Source: Bacteroidota bacterium (GTDB lineage Bacteria > Bacteroidota > Bacteroidia > Bacteroidales > JAADJA01). From it: a stretch of 64,000 bases of DNA. The stretch spans positions 310,001 through 374,000 of the forward strand of contig JAHLKX010000004.1 of assembly GCA_020444515.1 (NCBI GenBank). Direction: 5' to 3'. The notes beneath the pieces are model-generated. The model did not search any database and was not told the origin of the DNA. It was given only the letters and a program-made list of their open reading frames with translations. The position numbers and the translations under genes were made by a program. The first letter of the stretch is position 1. Each line of letters starts with the position of its first letter. Positions 1 to 8,715 of the stretch are shown here, in pieces.

Positions 1-1
1 A

Positions 2-64
2 AATAACGAACAATTAATGGCGAATAAAGGCAGTCTCCGGGGTGTACCGGAATTTGAACAATGA
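2..64 (+). CDS. possible 3' end of a gene entering from the left
   Basis: Only one forward frame is open at the left edge. It runs to a TGA at 62-64 and reads as about 20 soluble residues ending GVPEFEQ. The other two forward frames stop within the first 15 bases. This could be the tail of a gene that starts outside the window, but the piece is too short to assign or to rule out chance. Confidence 0.25.
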   Translation, partial: NNEQLMANKGSLRGVPEFEQ

Positions 65-519
65 CCTGTCTGAAGAGGATTAAATCAATAAGGAAGGATG
101 CCAAGTGTTTAAATAGTCTTTACAAGGTGAAAAAACAGACTGCATGTTTACTGTATAAACTTCATTAAGTTGCTGATCTGGCTGAATATTTTTCGTTGAT
201 CCACACTTACACAGCCTGCCATGATTTTGACTATGATTGTTATCGTCTTTATTTTCTGCATTTTATCCATCACTATAGAACATGATCTGAAGTCTGTTTT
301 CAACTTTTTGCATCGAATCATTATATTTCTATATCAATCAGGATATATTCTATCTACTTATAGATTCTATTCAGCTCTTGATGAAAGCGCTTCGAGATTT
401 TAACAGGAAAAGGAGCACTAAATCCGGAGTCTAAGGGTTTTTGGGTTCAGACATGCCTTCGGCAGGAACAGCTACCAGTCAAGTTAGTTGTGAATAGCTA
501 ACTCAAGAAATGCAGTAAA

Positions 520-714
520 TCACTTAACCCCGAAATGTCTTCCAACTATCGGCAATAATGTAGTAATTAACATAAGGACACCAACCAATCCGTAAATCAG
601 TTGAAGGGGTGGTTCATGTTGATATCCCATGACCAATATTTCAACAGCGATCCATATCATCAGTCCTATGGCAATGATAAAAGAAGCAACCCGGTCGATC
701 CCAATCGCTGGGAA
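520..714 (-). pseudogene. C-terminal remnant of a small integral membrane protein
   Basis: The minus strand reads 64 residues with two clear hydrophobic segments (around FIIAIGLMIWIAVEILVMG and LIYGLVGVLMLITTLLPIVG) and a basic tail ending GRHFGVK before a TGA. An in-frame TAA lies directly upstream of the first residue, so the N-terminus is missing. The first in-frame ATG (660) would give only about 46 residues and would start inside the first membrane segment. I infer a decayed gene; a genuine very short membrane protein from ATG 660 is the alternative. The family is not recognised. Confidence 0.4.
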
Positions 715-863
715 TTATTTCCCATATCAGGACACACCATTGACCGCTTTCAGGATTAAGTCCCTGATAATCTTCACTTAACAATCCAGATGGATTGTAG
801 TATGATAGTTGCTATGGTATTGTTATCCAATCAACTAACCTTTCTGTAACAAATATTACAACA

Positions 864-3185
864 ATGAAAAAAACGATCAAACACCTGGGAACAATGGTCT
901 TTATCATGTCACTGGTAATTATCAGCTGTCAGAAAAAAGACTTACTTGAAGTATCTGAGAATATGATGGATAACGGATTATTAAAGAGTACCACAACGTA
1001 TTGTGGTGATCCGTATACAGCCACATTAACTGATTTTGAGCAAACTGTAGAGGCTGGTGAGGTCATTGTGGGAAATGATGAAGATTCCGTGTATGTGACT
1101 TTTCAAGCGGGAGATGATTGGTTGCTCTACAGCACCTATCTCTATATCGGTCCTGCCGAGAATGTGCCGGGCACACTCTATCCATCCGACAGCGGTAATT
1201 TTTCGCAATGGTTGTTCCCCTATCGCATCTGGCATTCCGGGGGGACACAGGCCTATACTTTCAGTTTTAACCAGGACGAACTGGATGAATGTTTTATAGT
1301 AGTGGCCTATTCCAATGCCGAAAACACGGCTACGGGCAGTACACATATCGTATGGGGAAAAAGCAACGCCAAGAGCCTGGGATTTTATTTTGATTATTGT
1401 ATACAGGCGTGTGAACCTCCCGAAGAATGTGAGCCCTGTGAAGGAGGAATGACATCGCTGGACCTGGAATACCTGGGCAACGAACCCAATGCCATCATCA
1501 AGGTTTATAAAGATAAAGTGGAACCGAATAAACTCATTGCCGGATTTACCAATGTAAACCAGGGCGACCTCATTTCTTTCACCGGCACAGGCCCTGATAA
1601 TAAGCTGGGGGCTAAAATCAGGATCACCATCAATGGCGATAACAGCAATTATACCGAGATCCATACCAGCTGTTCGCAACCCATCTGGGCAGGCATGACC
1701 TACAATGATCTGTTTTTGATTGTCGCCGGAACCAGCAAGGATGGGGGCAATTTATGCGACCTGGGCAATATTCCGTGCGGGCCCTGTGAGAAAGGGATGA
1801 CATCACTCAGCCTGGAGTACCTGGGCAATATGGTTAATGCGAATATCAAAGTTTATAAGGATAAAGTCGAGCCGAATAAACTACTGGCTGAATTCACCGA
1901 TGTGAACATGGGGGATATCATATCCTTCATCGGAACGGGTAAGGATCATAAGCTGGGGTCGAAGATCAGGCTTACCATCAATGATGACAACAGCAATTAC
2001 ATCGAGATCCATACCAGCTGTTCACAACCCATTGCTGTGGGCATGATCTATGAAGACACCTACAAGATCACGGCCGGTACCAGCAAGGAGGGCGGTCCAT
2101 TGTGCGAGGAAGGGGCCATCCCACCGGGAGATTGTGGTGAATGTGATGGCGGCGTGACCGGCCTCAGCCTGGAGTACCTGGGCTATGTCATCGATGCAAA
2201 CATCAAAGTGTATAAGGATAAAGTAGAGCCGGATAAATTGCTGGCTGAATTCACAGATGTGAACATGGGGGATATCATATCCTTCATCGGTACGGGTAAG
2301 GATCATAAGCTGGGAGCGAAAATCAGGCTCACCATCAATGATGATAACAGCAATTATACCGAGATCCATACCAGTTGTTCGCAACCCATTTATGTGGGTA
2401 TGATCTATGAAGACACCTACAAGATCACGGCCGGTACCAGCAAGGAGGGCGGTCCATTGTGCGAGGAAGGGGCCATCCCACCGGGAGATTGTGGTGAATG
2501 TGATGGCGGCGTGACCGGCCTCAGCCTGGAGTACCTGGGCTATGTCATCGATGCAAACATCAAAGTGTATAAGGATAAAGTAGAGCCGGATAAATTGCTG
2601 GCTGAATTCACAGATGTGAACATGGGGGATATCATATCCTTCATCGGTACGGGCAAGGATCATAAGCTGGGGTCGAAAATCAGGCTTACCATCAATGATG
2701 ATAACAGCAATTATACCGAGATCCATACCAGCTGTTCACAACCCATTTATGTGGGTATGATCTATGAAGACACCTACAAGATCACGGCGGGTACCAGCAA
2801 GGAGGGCGGTCCATTGTGCGAGGAAGGGACCATCCCATCAGGAGATTGTGGTGAATGTGATGGCGGCGTGACCGGCCTCAGCCTGGAGTACCTGGGCTAT
2901 GTCATCGATGCAAACATCAAAGTGTATAAGGATAAAGTAGAGCCGGATAAATTGCTGGCTGAATTCACAGATGTGAACATGGGGGATATCATATCCTTCA
3001 TCGGTACGGGTAAGGATCATAAGCTGGGAGCGAAAATCAGGCTCACCATCAATGATGATAACAGCAATTATACAGAGATCCATACCAGCTGTTCGCAACC
3101 CATTTATGTGGGCATGATCTATGAAGACACCTATAAGATCACGGCCGGCACCAGCAAGGAGGGCGGTCCATTGTGCGAGGAATAA
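864..3185 (+). CDS. repeat-containing lipoprotein with five HTSCSQPI modules
   Basis: This 773-residue protein starts with a lipoprotein signal (hydrophobic stretch, then VIISC with Cys 22 as the lipidation site). After a ~190-residue unique N-terminal domain it carries five consecutive modules of 116-119 residues. Each begins (M/V)T-x-L-x-LEYLG, contains (I/V)KVYKDKVEP, GDxISFxGTG, LGxKIRxTIN and the signature HTSCSQPI, and ends GTSKxGGxLC. The HTSCSQPI signature resembles the DUF7467-type module of Gram-negative surface proteins (recognition only). Units 3-5 are nearly identical at DNA level with an exact 357-base period (2154, 2511, 2868); units 1 and 2 are more diverged. The last unit stops right after GGPLCEE, without the Cys-rich linker (GDCGECDGG) that joins the others. 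A strong hairpin terminator follows. Likely a surface-exposed structural or binding protein; function unknown. Confidence 0.9.
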   Translation: MKKTIKHLGTMVFIMSLVIISCQKKDLLEVSENMMDNGLLKSTTTYCGDPYTATLTDFEQTVEAGEVIVGNDEDSVYVTFQAGDDWLLYSTYLYIGPAENVPGTLYPSDSGNFSQWLFPYRIWHSGGTQAYTFSFNQDELDECFIVVAYSNAENTATGSTHIVWGKSNAKSLGFYFDYCIQACEPPEECEPCEGGMTSLDLEYLGNEPNAIIKVYKDKVEPNKLIAGFTNVNQGDLISFTGTGPDNKLGAKIRITINGDNSNYTEIHTSCSQPIWAGMTYNDLFLIVAGTSKDGGNLCDLGNIPCGPCEKGMTSLSLEYLGNMVNANIKVYKDKVEPNKLLAEFTDVNMGDIISFIGTGKDHKLGSKIRLTINDDNSNYIEIHTSCSQPIAVGMIYEDTYKITAGTSKEGGPLCEEGAIPPGDCGECDGGVTGLSLEYLGYVIDANIKVYKDKVEPDKLLAEFTDVNMGDIISFIGTGKDHKLGAKIRLTINDDNSNYTEIHTSCSQPIYVGMIYEDTYKITAGTSKEGGPLCEEGAIPPGDCGECDGGVTGLSLEYLGYVIDANIKVYKDKVEPDKLLAEFTDVNMGDIISFIGTGKDHKLGSKIRLTINDDNSNYTEIHTSCSQPIYVGMIYEDTYKITAGTSKEGGPLCEEGTIPSGDCGECDGGVTGLSLEYLGYVIDANIKVYKDKVEPDKLLAEFTDVNMGDIISFIGTGKDHKLGAKIRLTINDDNSNYTEIHTSCSQPIYVGMIYEDTYKITAGTSKEGGPLCEE
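1449..3185 (+). repeat. five in-frame tandem repeats (348-357 bp)
   Basis: Units start at 1449, 1797, 2154, 2511 and 2868. The last three periods are exactly 357 bases, and those copies differ at only scattered positions, so they arose by recent duplication inside the gene or are kept alike by recombination. The array is wholly coding and in frame. Confidence 0.95.
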
Positions 3186-3209
3186 TAGTTGAATGCTAAA
3201 TAATTTAAG

Positions 3210-3241
3210 AAGCCTTTCCACTATTCGGGAAGGCTTTTTTT
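3210..3241 (+). terminator. intrinsic terminator after the repeat lipoprotein
   Basis: A 10-bp stem AAGCCTTTCC/GGGAAGGCTT (one G-T pair), a 7-base loop and a run of T directly after the stem, 25 bases behind the stop codon. Confidence 0.85.
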
Positions 3242-3470
3242 ATTGGATTGGCAGGAGTAACTGCGGGAGTGACCAAACACGTGTTGTTGTGATAGCAAAT
3301 ATTGGCAAAATTAGATCATTGCCATGACAAACGTTCTCTAAATCTGTCCGCTACAAGCTGAAAAGATCTTTATTTGAAAACATCTTTACAAATACTTGAT
3401 TAATCTTCTGTATTTCTTACCTTTAACTACTCAAAATAAAGGATTGTTTATGTGACAAAAAATTAATGCC

Positions 3471-4190
3471 ATGAATAAACAAATACCAATCCTACTGATC
3501 GGAATTTCATTGATCATTCATACCCATGCCCAGGAATTTGATCATTCAGATAACATAACAATAAAAAGATGGTCAATCTCAGGATACATAGGATGGACAG
3601 TAGGTGGACCTTGCACTGATTTATCAGATAAACTGACTTACTATGGTTATGATGATTACTCCACAGGAGGGTGGTTTAGTTCTTCAGGTAAGGATTATCC
3701 CCGGACAGATCGCTCCACTCCTTCCTGGCTTATTGGCTTAAACTATAATTTAGGAATTCCATTTTCAATCGCAGTTCTTGGCGGGAAATCTCATCTCGGA
3801 GAAATAAGTGGACATAAATCTGATGCATTATTAAGCTTTATAAGGATTGCAAATACGGCAGCAACTTACACAACAATTTTTTCATACAACGACCATAATT
3901 TTTTTAAAATCGGTATGGGTCCCGCTTTGTTTAATGTAAAAACATGGGAACAATCTCGCGGAATTGGTGATGAAATAACGCATAATTTTCAAAAAATTGG
4001 ATTCATTGCTGAAATTAGAATACAAGTACCAAACAAATCCCAATTCTATTTTGAGCTAAATGGTCAATACAGGTATATTGGTAATGAAAGTGTCGGACCG
4101 TTTATTGATAGATATAATGAAGGTATACCTGAAATAGAAATCAACTATAATCATGGTTTTATTGGTGGTGCTTTTGGAATCCGTTTTTAA
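3471..4190 (+). CDS. exported protein of unknown function, possibly a small outer-membrane barrel
   Basis: A 239-residue protein with a signal peptide (MNKQIPILLIGISLIIHTHA, cleavage after HAQ or nearby). The mature part is rich in aromatic and glycine residues with alternating patterns (SGYIGWTVGG, FYFELNGQYRYIG) and ends GGAFGIRF, a terminal Phe typical of outer-membrane beta-barrels. I do not recognise a named family. It stands alone, about 290 bases after the lipoprotein terminator. Confidence 0.75.
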   Translation: MNKQIPILLIGISLIIHTHAQEFDHSDNITIKRWSISGYIGWTVGGPCTDLSDKLTYYGYDDYSTGGWFSSSGKDYPRTDRSTPSWLIGLNYNLGIPFSIAVLGGKSHLGEISGHKSDALLSFIRIANTAATYTTIFSYNDHNFFKIGMGPALFNVKTWEQSRGIGDEITHNFQKIGFIAEIRIQVPNKSQFYFELNGQYRYIGNESVGPFIDRYNEGIPEIEINYNHGFIGGAFGIRF

Positions 4191-4649
4191 ACTTTCATCC
4201 ATAAAGTCATAAGTCCTTTTCCTTATACCGTTATTTCATCAATCTTTTTTAATCATTTCACACGGTCAATATTTGATTTATTGAAGATACTAAAATATTC
4301 AAAAAGAATATGTATCTGAATTTGGTTACGAGAGGGCTAAAAAGATCACACCCCAACAAGATTTATCACCTGGCAAAGATGATCAATACGCTATCAAAAT
4401 CACCCCTTCAATTTGATTTTCACCATATTTTTTTCTTTAACCCAAAATCAATATCAAACCAATAAGATTTTACAGAAGTATTGTGAACATCGTTTAAAAA
4501 TTGGTTTTCGTTCATCATTGGATTTATTCTTTTCTTTTTTATCGCTATGCTTTTTAACTGAAAGAGGTGAAATTCCATTATCGGTTTTTTATTTGCTTAT
4601 CTCCAATAATTGCCTAAATTGTAACCTCAACTTTGATTAAATTTTAATC
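4191..4649. other. AT-rich region without an evident gene
   Basis: No frame here has convincing protein character. The longest (4413-4640) is a Phe/Leu/Ser-rich stretch produced by AT-rich sequence and ends just before the next gene. No hairpin terminator or palindromic repeat was found. Confidence 0.4.
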
Positions 4650-4961
4650 ATGAAGCCCACCATCGGCAAAAGAGCAGGAACATTTACATCCAGGGAAGAG
4701 AAAGATCCATTGGTGGCCAGGTATTTTGTTGAAATCAACACCCATCATAACATTTCCATGAAACGTAAATTCCTCTTTGTGGAGGACGTTCACACCGCCA
4801 TCAACATCAATACACTGGAAGAACGATTAAAGCTCAAGAAATGGCTCATTGCCCAGCTTCAAAAAGACCATTCCCAGGAAGATCTTATCAATCTCCTTTC
4901 AGATTCCATTGACAAAGACCGCCACAAACTGCAGAAGGATTTTAAAATAACCATCCTGTAA
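4650..4961 (+). CDS. small hypothetical protein (103 aa)
   Basis: The protein is charged and soluble and has normal codon usage for the window. Its middle (FLFVEDVHTAININTLEERLKLKKWLIAQLQ) and its Lys/Asp-rich C-terminal helix suggest a helical domain. It has no signal peptide, membrane segment or recognised motif. The ATG follows an AT-rich leader with no Shine-Dalgarno, as is normal in this phylum. The amino-acid composition argues for a real gene rather than chance, but no family could be assigned. Confidence 0.55.
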   Translation: MKPTIGKRAGTFTSREEKDPLVARYFVEINTHHNISMKRKFLFVEDVHTAININTLEERLKLKKWLIAQLQKDHSQEDLINLLSDSIDKDRHKLQKDFKITIL

Positions 4962-5053
4962 TTTTCTTCTCACCAAAATATTCTTAAATTTGAACTACTC
5001 GAATGAACTGCTCCAGCTACCCCGATTTTAAAATAGCCAGAAATAAAATTATA

Positions 5054-5422
5054 ATGAGTGAAAATATTATTCTAAAGAAAAATCCAAAAATTGAATTCCA
5101 AATTCTTGACACAGGATTCGAATTAATTGATGGACAAACAGAACAAAATTCTGGCTTTTACTCTTATAATGATATACAATCGATTGATTTAAATAGTGTT
5201 TGGTTTCCCAGACTGGCCAAATGGTTAAGAGTTGTTACATGGATATTAAATGGAGTTCCATATTTTCCAGATGCAAAATCTTATAAAAAAGCTAACATAA
5301 TTATCCACTTTAAAGAAACGAAACTTGGTATATGGTTGACCGATTCTTATATGGCTGATAAAGCAAAGAGGATAAAGAAGTTATTAGATGAAAAAACCAA
5401 ACACAACAATAAATATGCGTAA
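5054..5422 (+). CDS. hypothetical protein (122 aa)
   Basis: The frame is open from an ATG at 5003, but ATG 5054 (MSENIILKKN) gives a more natural start; the 17 residues before it look like read-through of leader sequence. The protein contains a mixed alpha/beta core with an amphipathic middle (WFPRLAKWLRVVTWIL) and a Lys-rich C-terminal helix. The pattern recalls PH-like YcxB-type domains, but this is only an impression. It has no signal peptide and sits alone between two unrelated plus-strand genes. Confidence 0.6.
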   Translation: MSENIILKKNPKIEFQILDTGFELIDGQTEQNSGFYSYNDIQSIDLNSVWFPRLAKWLRVVTWILNGVPYFPDAKSYKKANIIIHFKETKLGIWLTDSYMADKAKRIKKLLDEKTKHNNKYA

Positions 5423-5523
5423 TGCGAATACTTCTCATCAATATCATATTTACTTAATATCAATTGATGAATGCAGAAGGATTTAAAGCTTAAACATTAA
5501 GACAATCAAAAAATCAGGAGGTT

Positions 5524-6540
5524 ATGCACCTTTTTATCAGAAAATCACATGGACTTGTTGTCATCGTTCTTGTCATATTATGCAGCTGCGGCAACCATGA
5601 TATTGACAGCGCCATCATGAGAGAACATGCGGAAAAATTAAAAAAGACAAATTCGTTCCGGTATCCGCTTGATAACTATTTCCCAGAAACACCGGTAATT
5701 GAAACAGATCCACCCAAAGGAGAGTTGCATCATGCCGCTGAAGACAGTTTTGCGCCAGCTGGAACACCGGTGTATGCCATAGGTGATGGGATAATTAGTT
5801 ATTCCGGGAGTGCGAAAGGGTATGGATGGTTGATCATTATCGACCATCCAGTGGAGAATGTCTATTCGCTTTATGGTCACCTTAGCACCAGCAGATGGAA
5901 AAAGACTTCTGGCAATGTAAAGAAAGGGGAACTGATTGCCTACCTTGCTGAGGGTGAGGAGGGTGGAACCATGTTTTCGCATATTCATTTTGGGCTACGA
6001 ATGGGTCAAAGGTCAGACTATCCAGGATGGGGGGATAGCCGTTGGATGGCAGGTTACACAAATTCGCGTCCGGAGCTACGAGGTTGGTTTTCTCCTTCAC
6101 AAATCATAGGACAAACAGACTCAATGAGGAATTGGCACAGATATATCCGAAAACGAGAAGATATTGTCTCCGAGCGGAACATACATGCCAGCGATTTCAA
6201 GATCACATCCGGAAAGTATAACGAAAGGGAAGACCTGGATCAGATGATCAGAAAGGAGTTCGGGGACCAATATAGACTGGCAGACTGGAAAGATATCATG
6301 TCTTTCAGCACGAACATCGAAGAATGGGCCGATAGTATCGGACTTAATTCAGGAGAGGAGAATTCTTTGTTAATCTCCAATGATGGATATCGAATCTGGC
6401 TAAGTAGACAATATTACATTTCAAGGTTCAATCACAAAAAACCCAGGGATTTTCTGGCACACAGGGCAATCAAAAACAACTTTGTTTGTTTGGGATCATG
6501 GTTTGGGCTGAACAACCATGTGCTGGCGGTAAAAAAGTAG
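5524..6540 (+). CDS. M23 family metallopeptidase, lipoprotein
   Basis: A 338-residue probable peptidoglycan endopeptidase of the LytM/M23 family. A lipoprotein signal (VLVILCSC, Cys 22 lipidated) directs it to a membrane of the periplasm. The zinc site is visible: His 70 and Asp 74 in HHAAED (HxxxD), and the HIH motif at 153-155; His 119 in YGHLS is the other conserved His. The region GTPVYAIGDGII...GWLIIIDH is the usual beta core. The C-terminal 160 residues are an extension with no recognised domain, longer than in many M23 proteins. The leader contains AGGAGGTT directly before ATG, a rare Shine-Dalgarno-like stretch for this phylum. Confidence 0.9.
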   Translation: MHLFIRKSHGLVVIVLVILCSCGNHDIDSAIMREHAEKLKKTNSFRYPLDNYFPETPVIETDPPKGELHHAAEDSFAPAGTPVYAIGDGIISYSGSAKGYGWLIIIDHPVENVYSLYGHLSTSRWKKTSGNVKKGELIAYLAEGEEGGTMFSHIHFGLRMGQRSDYPGWGDSRWMAGYTNSRPELRGWFSPSQIIGQTDSMRNWHRYIRKREDIVSERNIHASDFKITSGKYNEREDLDQMIRKEFGDQYRLADWKDIMSFSTNIEEWADSIGLNSGEENSLLISNDGYRIWLSRQYYISRFNHKKPRDFLAHRAIKNNFVCLGSWFGLNNHVLAVKK

Positions 6541-6794
6541 ATTTTGCCTTAGGGTGATGGTTCACATTATCCCTCAATGAAAAAGAACAATTGAAAAAAC
6601 CATTAATAAATTTGGATTTACAATTGATTTTAAACTATATAAAAGACGGTAGCTAACAGGCTGGCATGCCTCAGAGCTGCTCGTTTCAATGTGGATAAGA
6701 ACGCAGGATGCCAGGGTTGCTGCCTCGGCGGATCATGAAATGAAGCGGCTAAGGTGCACAAAGCACAAAGTTATGGGCAATAAAAATCAATAAA

Positions 6795-7211
6795 ATGAAA
6801 AAAGGTAAAATATTAATCATAATCGATTCCATCATAAATCTGTTTCTTGGAATGGTATTACTCGCTTATTCAGAACCCATCATTAAACTATTTGGTTTGC
6901 CTGTGACCGAACAATATTTTTATCCAAACATACTGGGGGCCATTCTTTTTGGAATTGGGATAGCTTTGTACATTGAATACAGAGGGAAAGGAGATTTTAT
7001 TGGTTTGGGACTCGGTGGAGCAATAAGTATTAATATGATGGGTGGAATTGTGCTATTTGCCTGGCTTGTGTTTGGAAATATAAATACCCCCATCCACGGT
7101 AAAATTATTTTATGGGTTTTGGACATGATATTGATCGGGATAAGCATTCTGGAACTATTCGCATATCTGAAAAGAGAAAGGAAACACCCTTCAACAACAA
7201 CTGTGCAATAA
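6795..7211 (+). CDS. small integral membrane protein (four predicted segments)
   Basis: 138 residues with four hydrophobic segments (about 7-25, 45-60, 68-92 and 104-124), a cytoplasmic-type basic start (MKKGK) and a basic tail. It looks like a complete small membrane protein. No family signature or functional residues were recognised, and no partner gene lies close by. Confidence 0.7.
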   Translation: MKKGKILIIIDSIINLFLGMVLLAYSEPIIKLFGLPVTEQYFYPNILGAILFGIGIALYIEYRGKGDFIGLGLGGAISINMMGGIVLFAWLVFGNINTPIHGKIILWVLDMILIGISILELFAYLKRERKHPSTTTVQ

Positions 7212-7349
7212 AGCCCCCAAAACAGTCGTAACAAGCATTGCCAAACCTACTTATACACAATGCAATTAAAAAATTATTTACCAAAAAAATAAAAATGCTT
7301 TCTACCAATCAATGCTCAAATTCTTTTTTAAAGACAAAATTTTTATTCA

Positions 7350-8291
7350 ATGAATTATAAAAAATACATAAAAGACTCACCAATGGTCTCTGAAATTGGA
7401 CTTGGTGGATGGCAGTTAGGCCATAACTCCGGATGGAGCAATATGACTGAGGATGAAGCTGTAAAACTCGTTGAAAAATCTTTGGATTATGGTATTAATT
7501 TTTTTGACACAGCACCCAATTATGGACATGGTTCAGGTGAGGAACGATTGGGCAAAGCGCTGAAAGGTGAAGATCGCAGTAAAATTGTAATTAACACTAA
7601 ATTTGGTCATACCCACACGGGAACTTTAAATTTCAGTTCAAATTACATCAGAGAATCCCTGGAGGGCAGTCTTAGGAGATTACAGGTTGATTATCTTGAT
7701 TCCTTGATTATTCATAATCCCCCTTCCGGGTATTTGGATGGCAATAATAATGACCATTACGAGATTCTTGAACAACTCATTGATGAGGGGAAAATAAAAG
7801 CCTATGGTGCCTCCCTGGATACATATGAGGATATGAAGTTACTTATGGATACAACAAATGCTAAAGTGATTGAAGCATTTTTCAATATCCTGCATCAGGA
7901 TGCCCTAAGGGCATTTGATATGGCAAAAGAAAAAGGGGTTGATATCATTGCTAAAATTCCGCTCGATTCAGGATGGTTATCAGGAAAATACAATAGTGAA
8001 AGTACCTTTGATGATATCAGAAGTCGCTGGTCCAGTCATGATATTAAAACCAGAGCGTATCTGGTAAAAAGGGTGAAGGATATTGTTCAATCAAAACATA
8101 ATCTCGCTCAAAAAGCAATTTCGTTTTGTCTGGCATATGATGCCATCACTACGGTTATCCCCGGGAATGTAAATGCAGACCAATTAAGGATGAATGTAGC
8201 AAGTGCTGACCATCCCATGTCTATCGAACTTGTCAAAAAGTTGGAGAAATTTTACCATGATGAAGTTAAAGACCTGAACTTACCCTGGTAA
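7350..8291 (+). CDS. aldo/keto reductase
   Basis: A 313-residue NADPH-dependent oxidoreductase of the AKR superfamily, with normal length for the family. The catalytic tetrad is readable: Asp 53 and Tyr 58 in FFDTAPNYG, Lys 84 in NTKFG and His 122 in LIIHNPP. The N-terminal SEIGLGGWQLG and the C-terminal cofactor region (AYDAITTVIPG) also fit. It resembles the aldo/keto reductase subgroup with a GSGEERLG segment, often sugar- or aldehyde-acting, but the substrate cannot be read from the sequence. Single gene, cytoplasmic. Confidence 0.92.
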   Translation: MNYKKYIKDSPMVSEIGLGGWQLGHNSGWSNMTEDEAVKLVEKSLDYGINFFDTAPNYGHGSGEERLGKALKGEDRSKIVINTKFGHTHTGTLNFSSNYIRESLEGSLRRLQVDYLDSLIIHNPPSGYLDGNNNDHYEILEQLIDEGKIKAYGASLDTYEDMKLLMDTTNAKVIEAFFNILHQDALRAFDMAKEKGVDIIAKIPLDSGWLSGKYNSESTFDDIRSRWSSHDIKTRAYLVKRVKDIVQSKHNLAQKAISFCLAYDAITTVIPGNVNADQLRMNVASADHPMSIELVKKLEKFYHDEVKDLNLPW

Positions 8292-8703
8292 AGTCAATTA
8301 AAATCAAAGCTACCTGACAATCCATGAAAATAATAGCTGAAACAGAAGTAAAGTCATGGGTTGGTTTTAGCCCGCTTCAACTTTCATGTAACCTGACAGG
8401 GAAGAGACACACAATCGGCCCGATTCTTATACGAAATGTCATGGCGTATTTTGGAATTGAAAAAAAATAGAAATTCTGTTAAAATTTATAAGACTTGGAT
8501 GTGATAAACATAAAAAATATCTGATATGAAATTTAAGCCTTCATTTTCATGAAAGGCGACAGCAGAAAATTGAACAATTGTCGGAACGGCAGATCCACTG
8601 CATTGATACCTATATAGCGGCCTCCAAATGATTTAAAAACGCTCTCCAACAATAACACAATGAATGCTTATTGTATTTATATTTTATCTTTGCTATTTAA
8701 ACA
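8292..8703. other. intergenic region with a 48-codon open frame of doubtful status
   Basis: An ATG at 8324 opens a 48-residue frame ending at 8470 (it begins MKIIAETEVKSW and ends VMAYFGIEKK). The residues look protein-like, but no family is recognised and no homologue is apparent in the window. It may be a small gene or the fragment of one. The rest is AT-rich leader of the PNGase-like gene. Confidence 0.3.
8685..8692 (+). promoter_or_regulatory. candidate -7 box of the PNGase-like gene
   Basis: TATCTTTG fits the Bacteroidota -7 consensus TAnnTTTG and lies 23 bases before ATG 8716. No matching -33 TTTG at the ideal distance was found, so the call rests on one box. Confidence 0.35.
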
Positions 8704-8715
8704 ATGACAATCATC

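Larger units (their letters stand above)
1..863. other. mostly non-coding left-hand region
   Basis: Apart from the possible gene tail at the left edge and the membrane-protein remnant, I see no credible gene. A small hairpin TGCC-TTC-GGCA lies at 454-464, similar in style to the GC-rich palindromes found near the tRNA genes. The frame at 221-403 is hydrophobic, AT-rich and not protein-like in its start context. Confidence 0.5.

Noticed and set aside
221-403. 60-residue hydrophobic open frame
   Set aside because: AT-rich Phe/Ile-rich sequence without start context or neighbouring operon; more likely chance.
1449-3185. Tandem repeats as a CRISPR array
   Set aside because: Units are 348-357 bases, contiguous and coding; no spacers.
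1026-3221. Long antisense frames opposite the lipoprotein repeats
   Set aside because: They repeat with the same 357-base period as the sense gene and are by-products of its codon composition.
4413-4640. 75-residue open frame before the 103-residue gene
   Set aside because: Composition typical of translated AT-rich intergenic DNA; no recognisable pattern.
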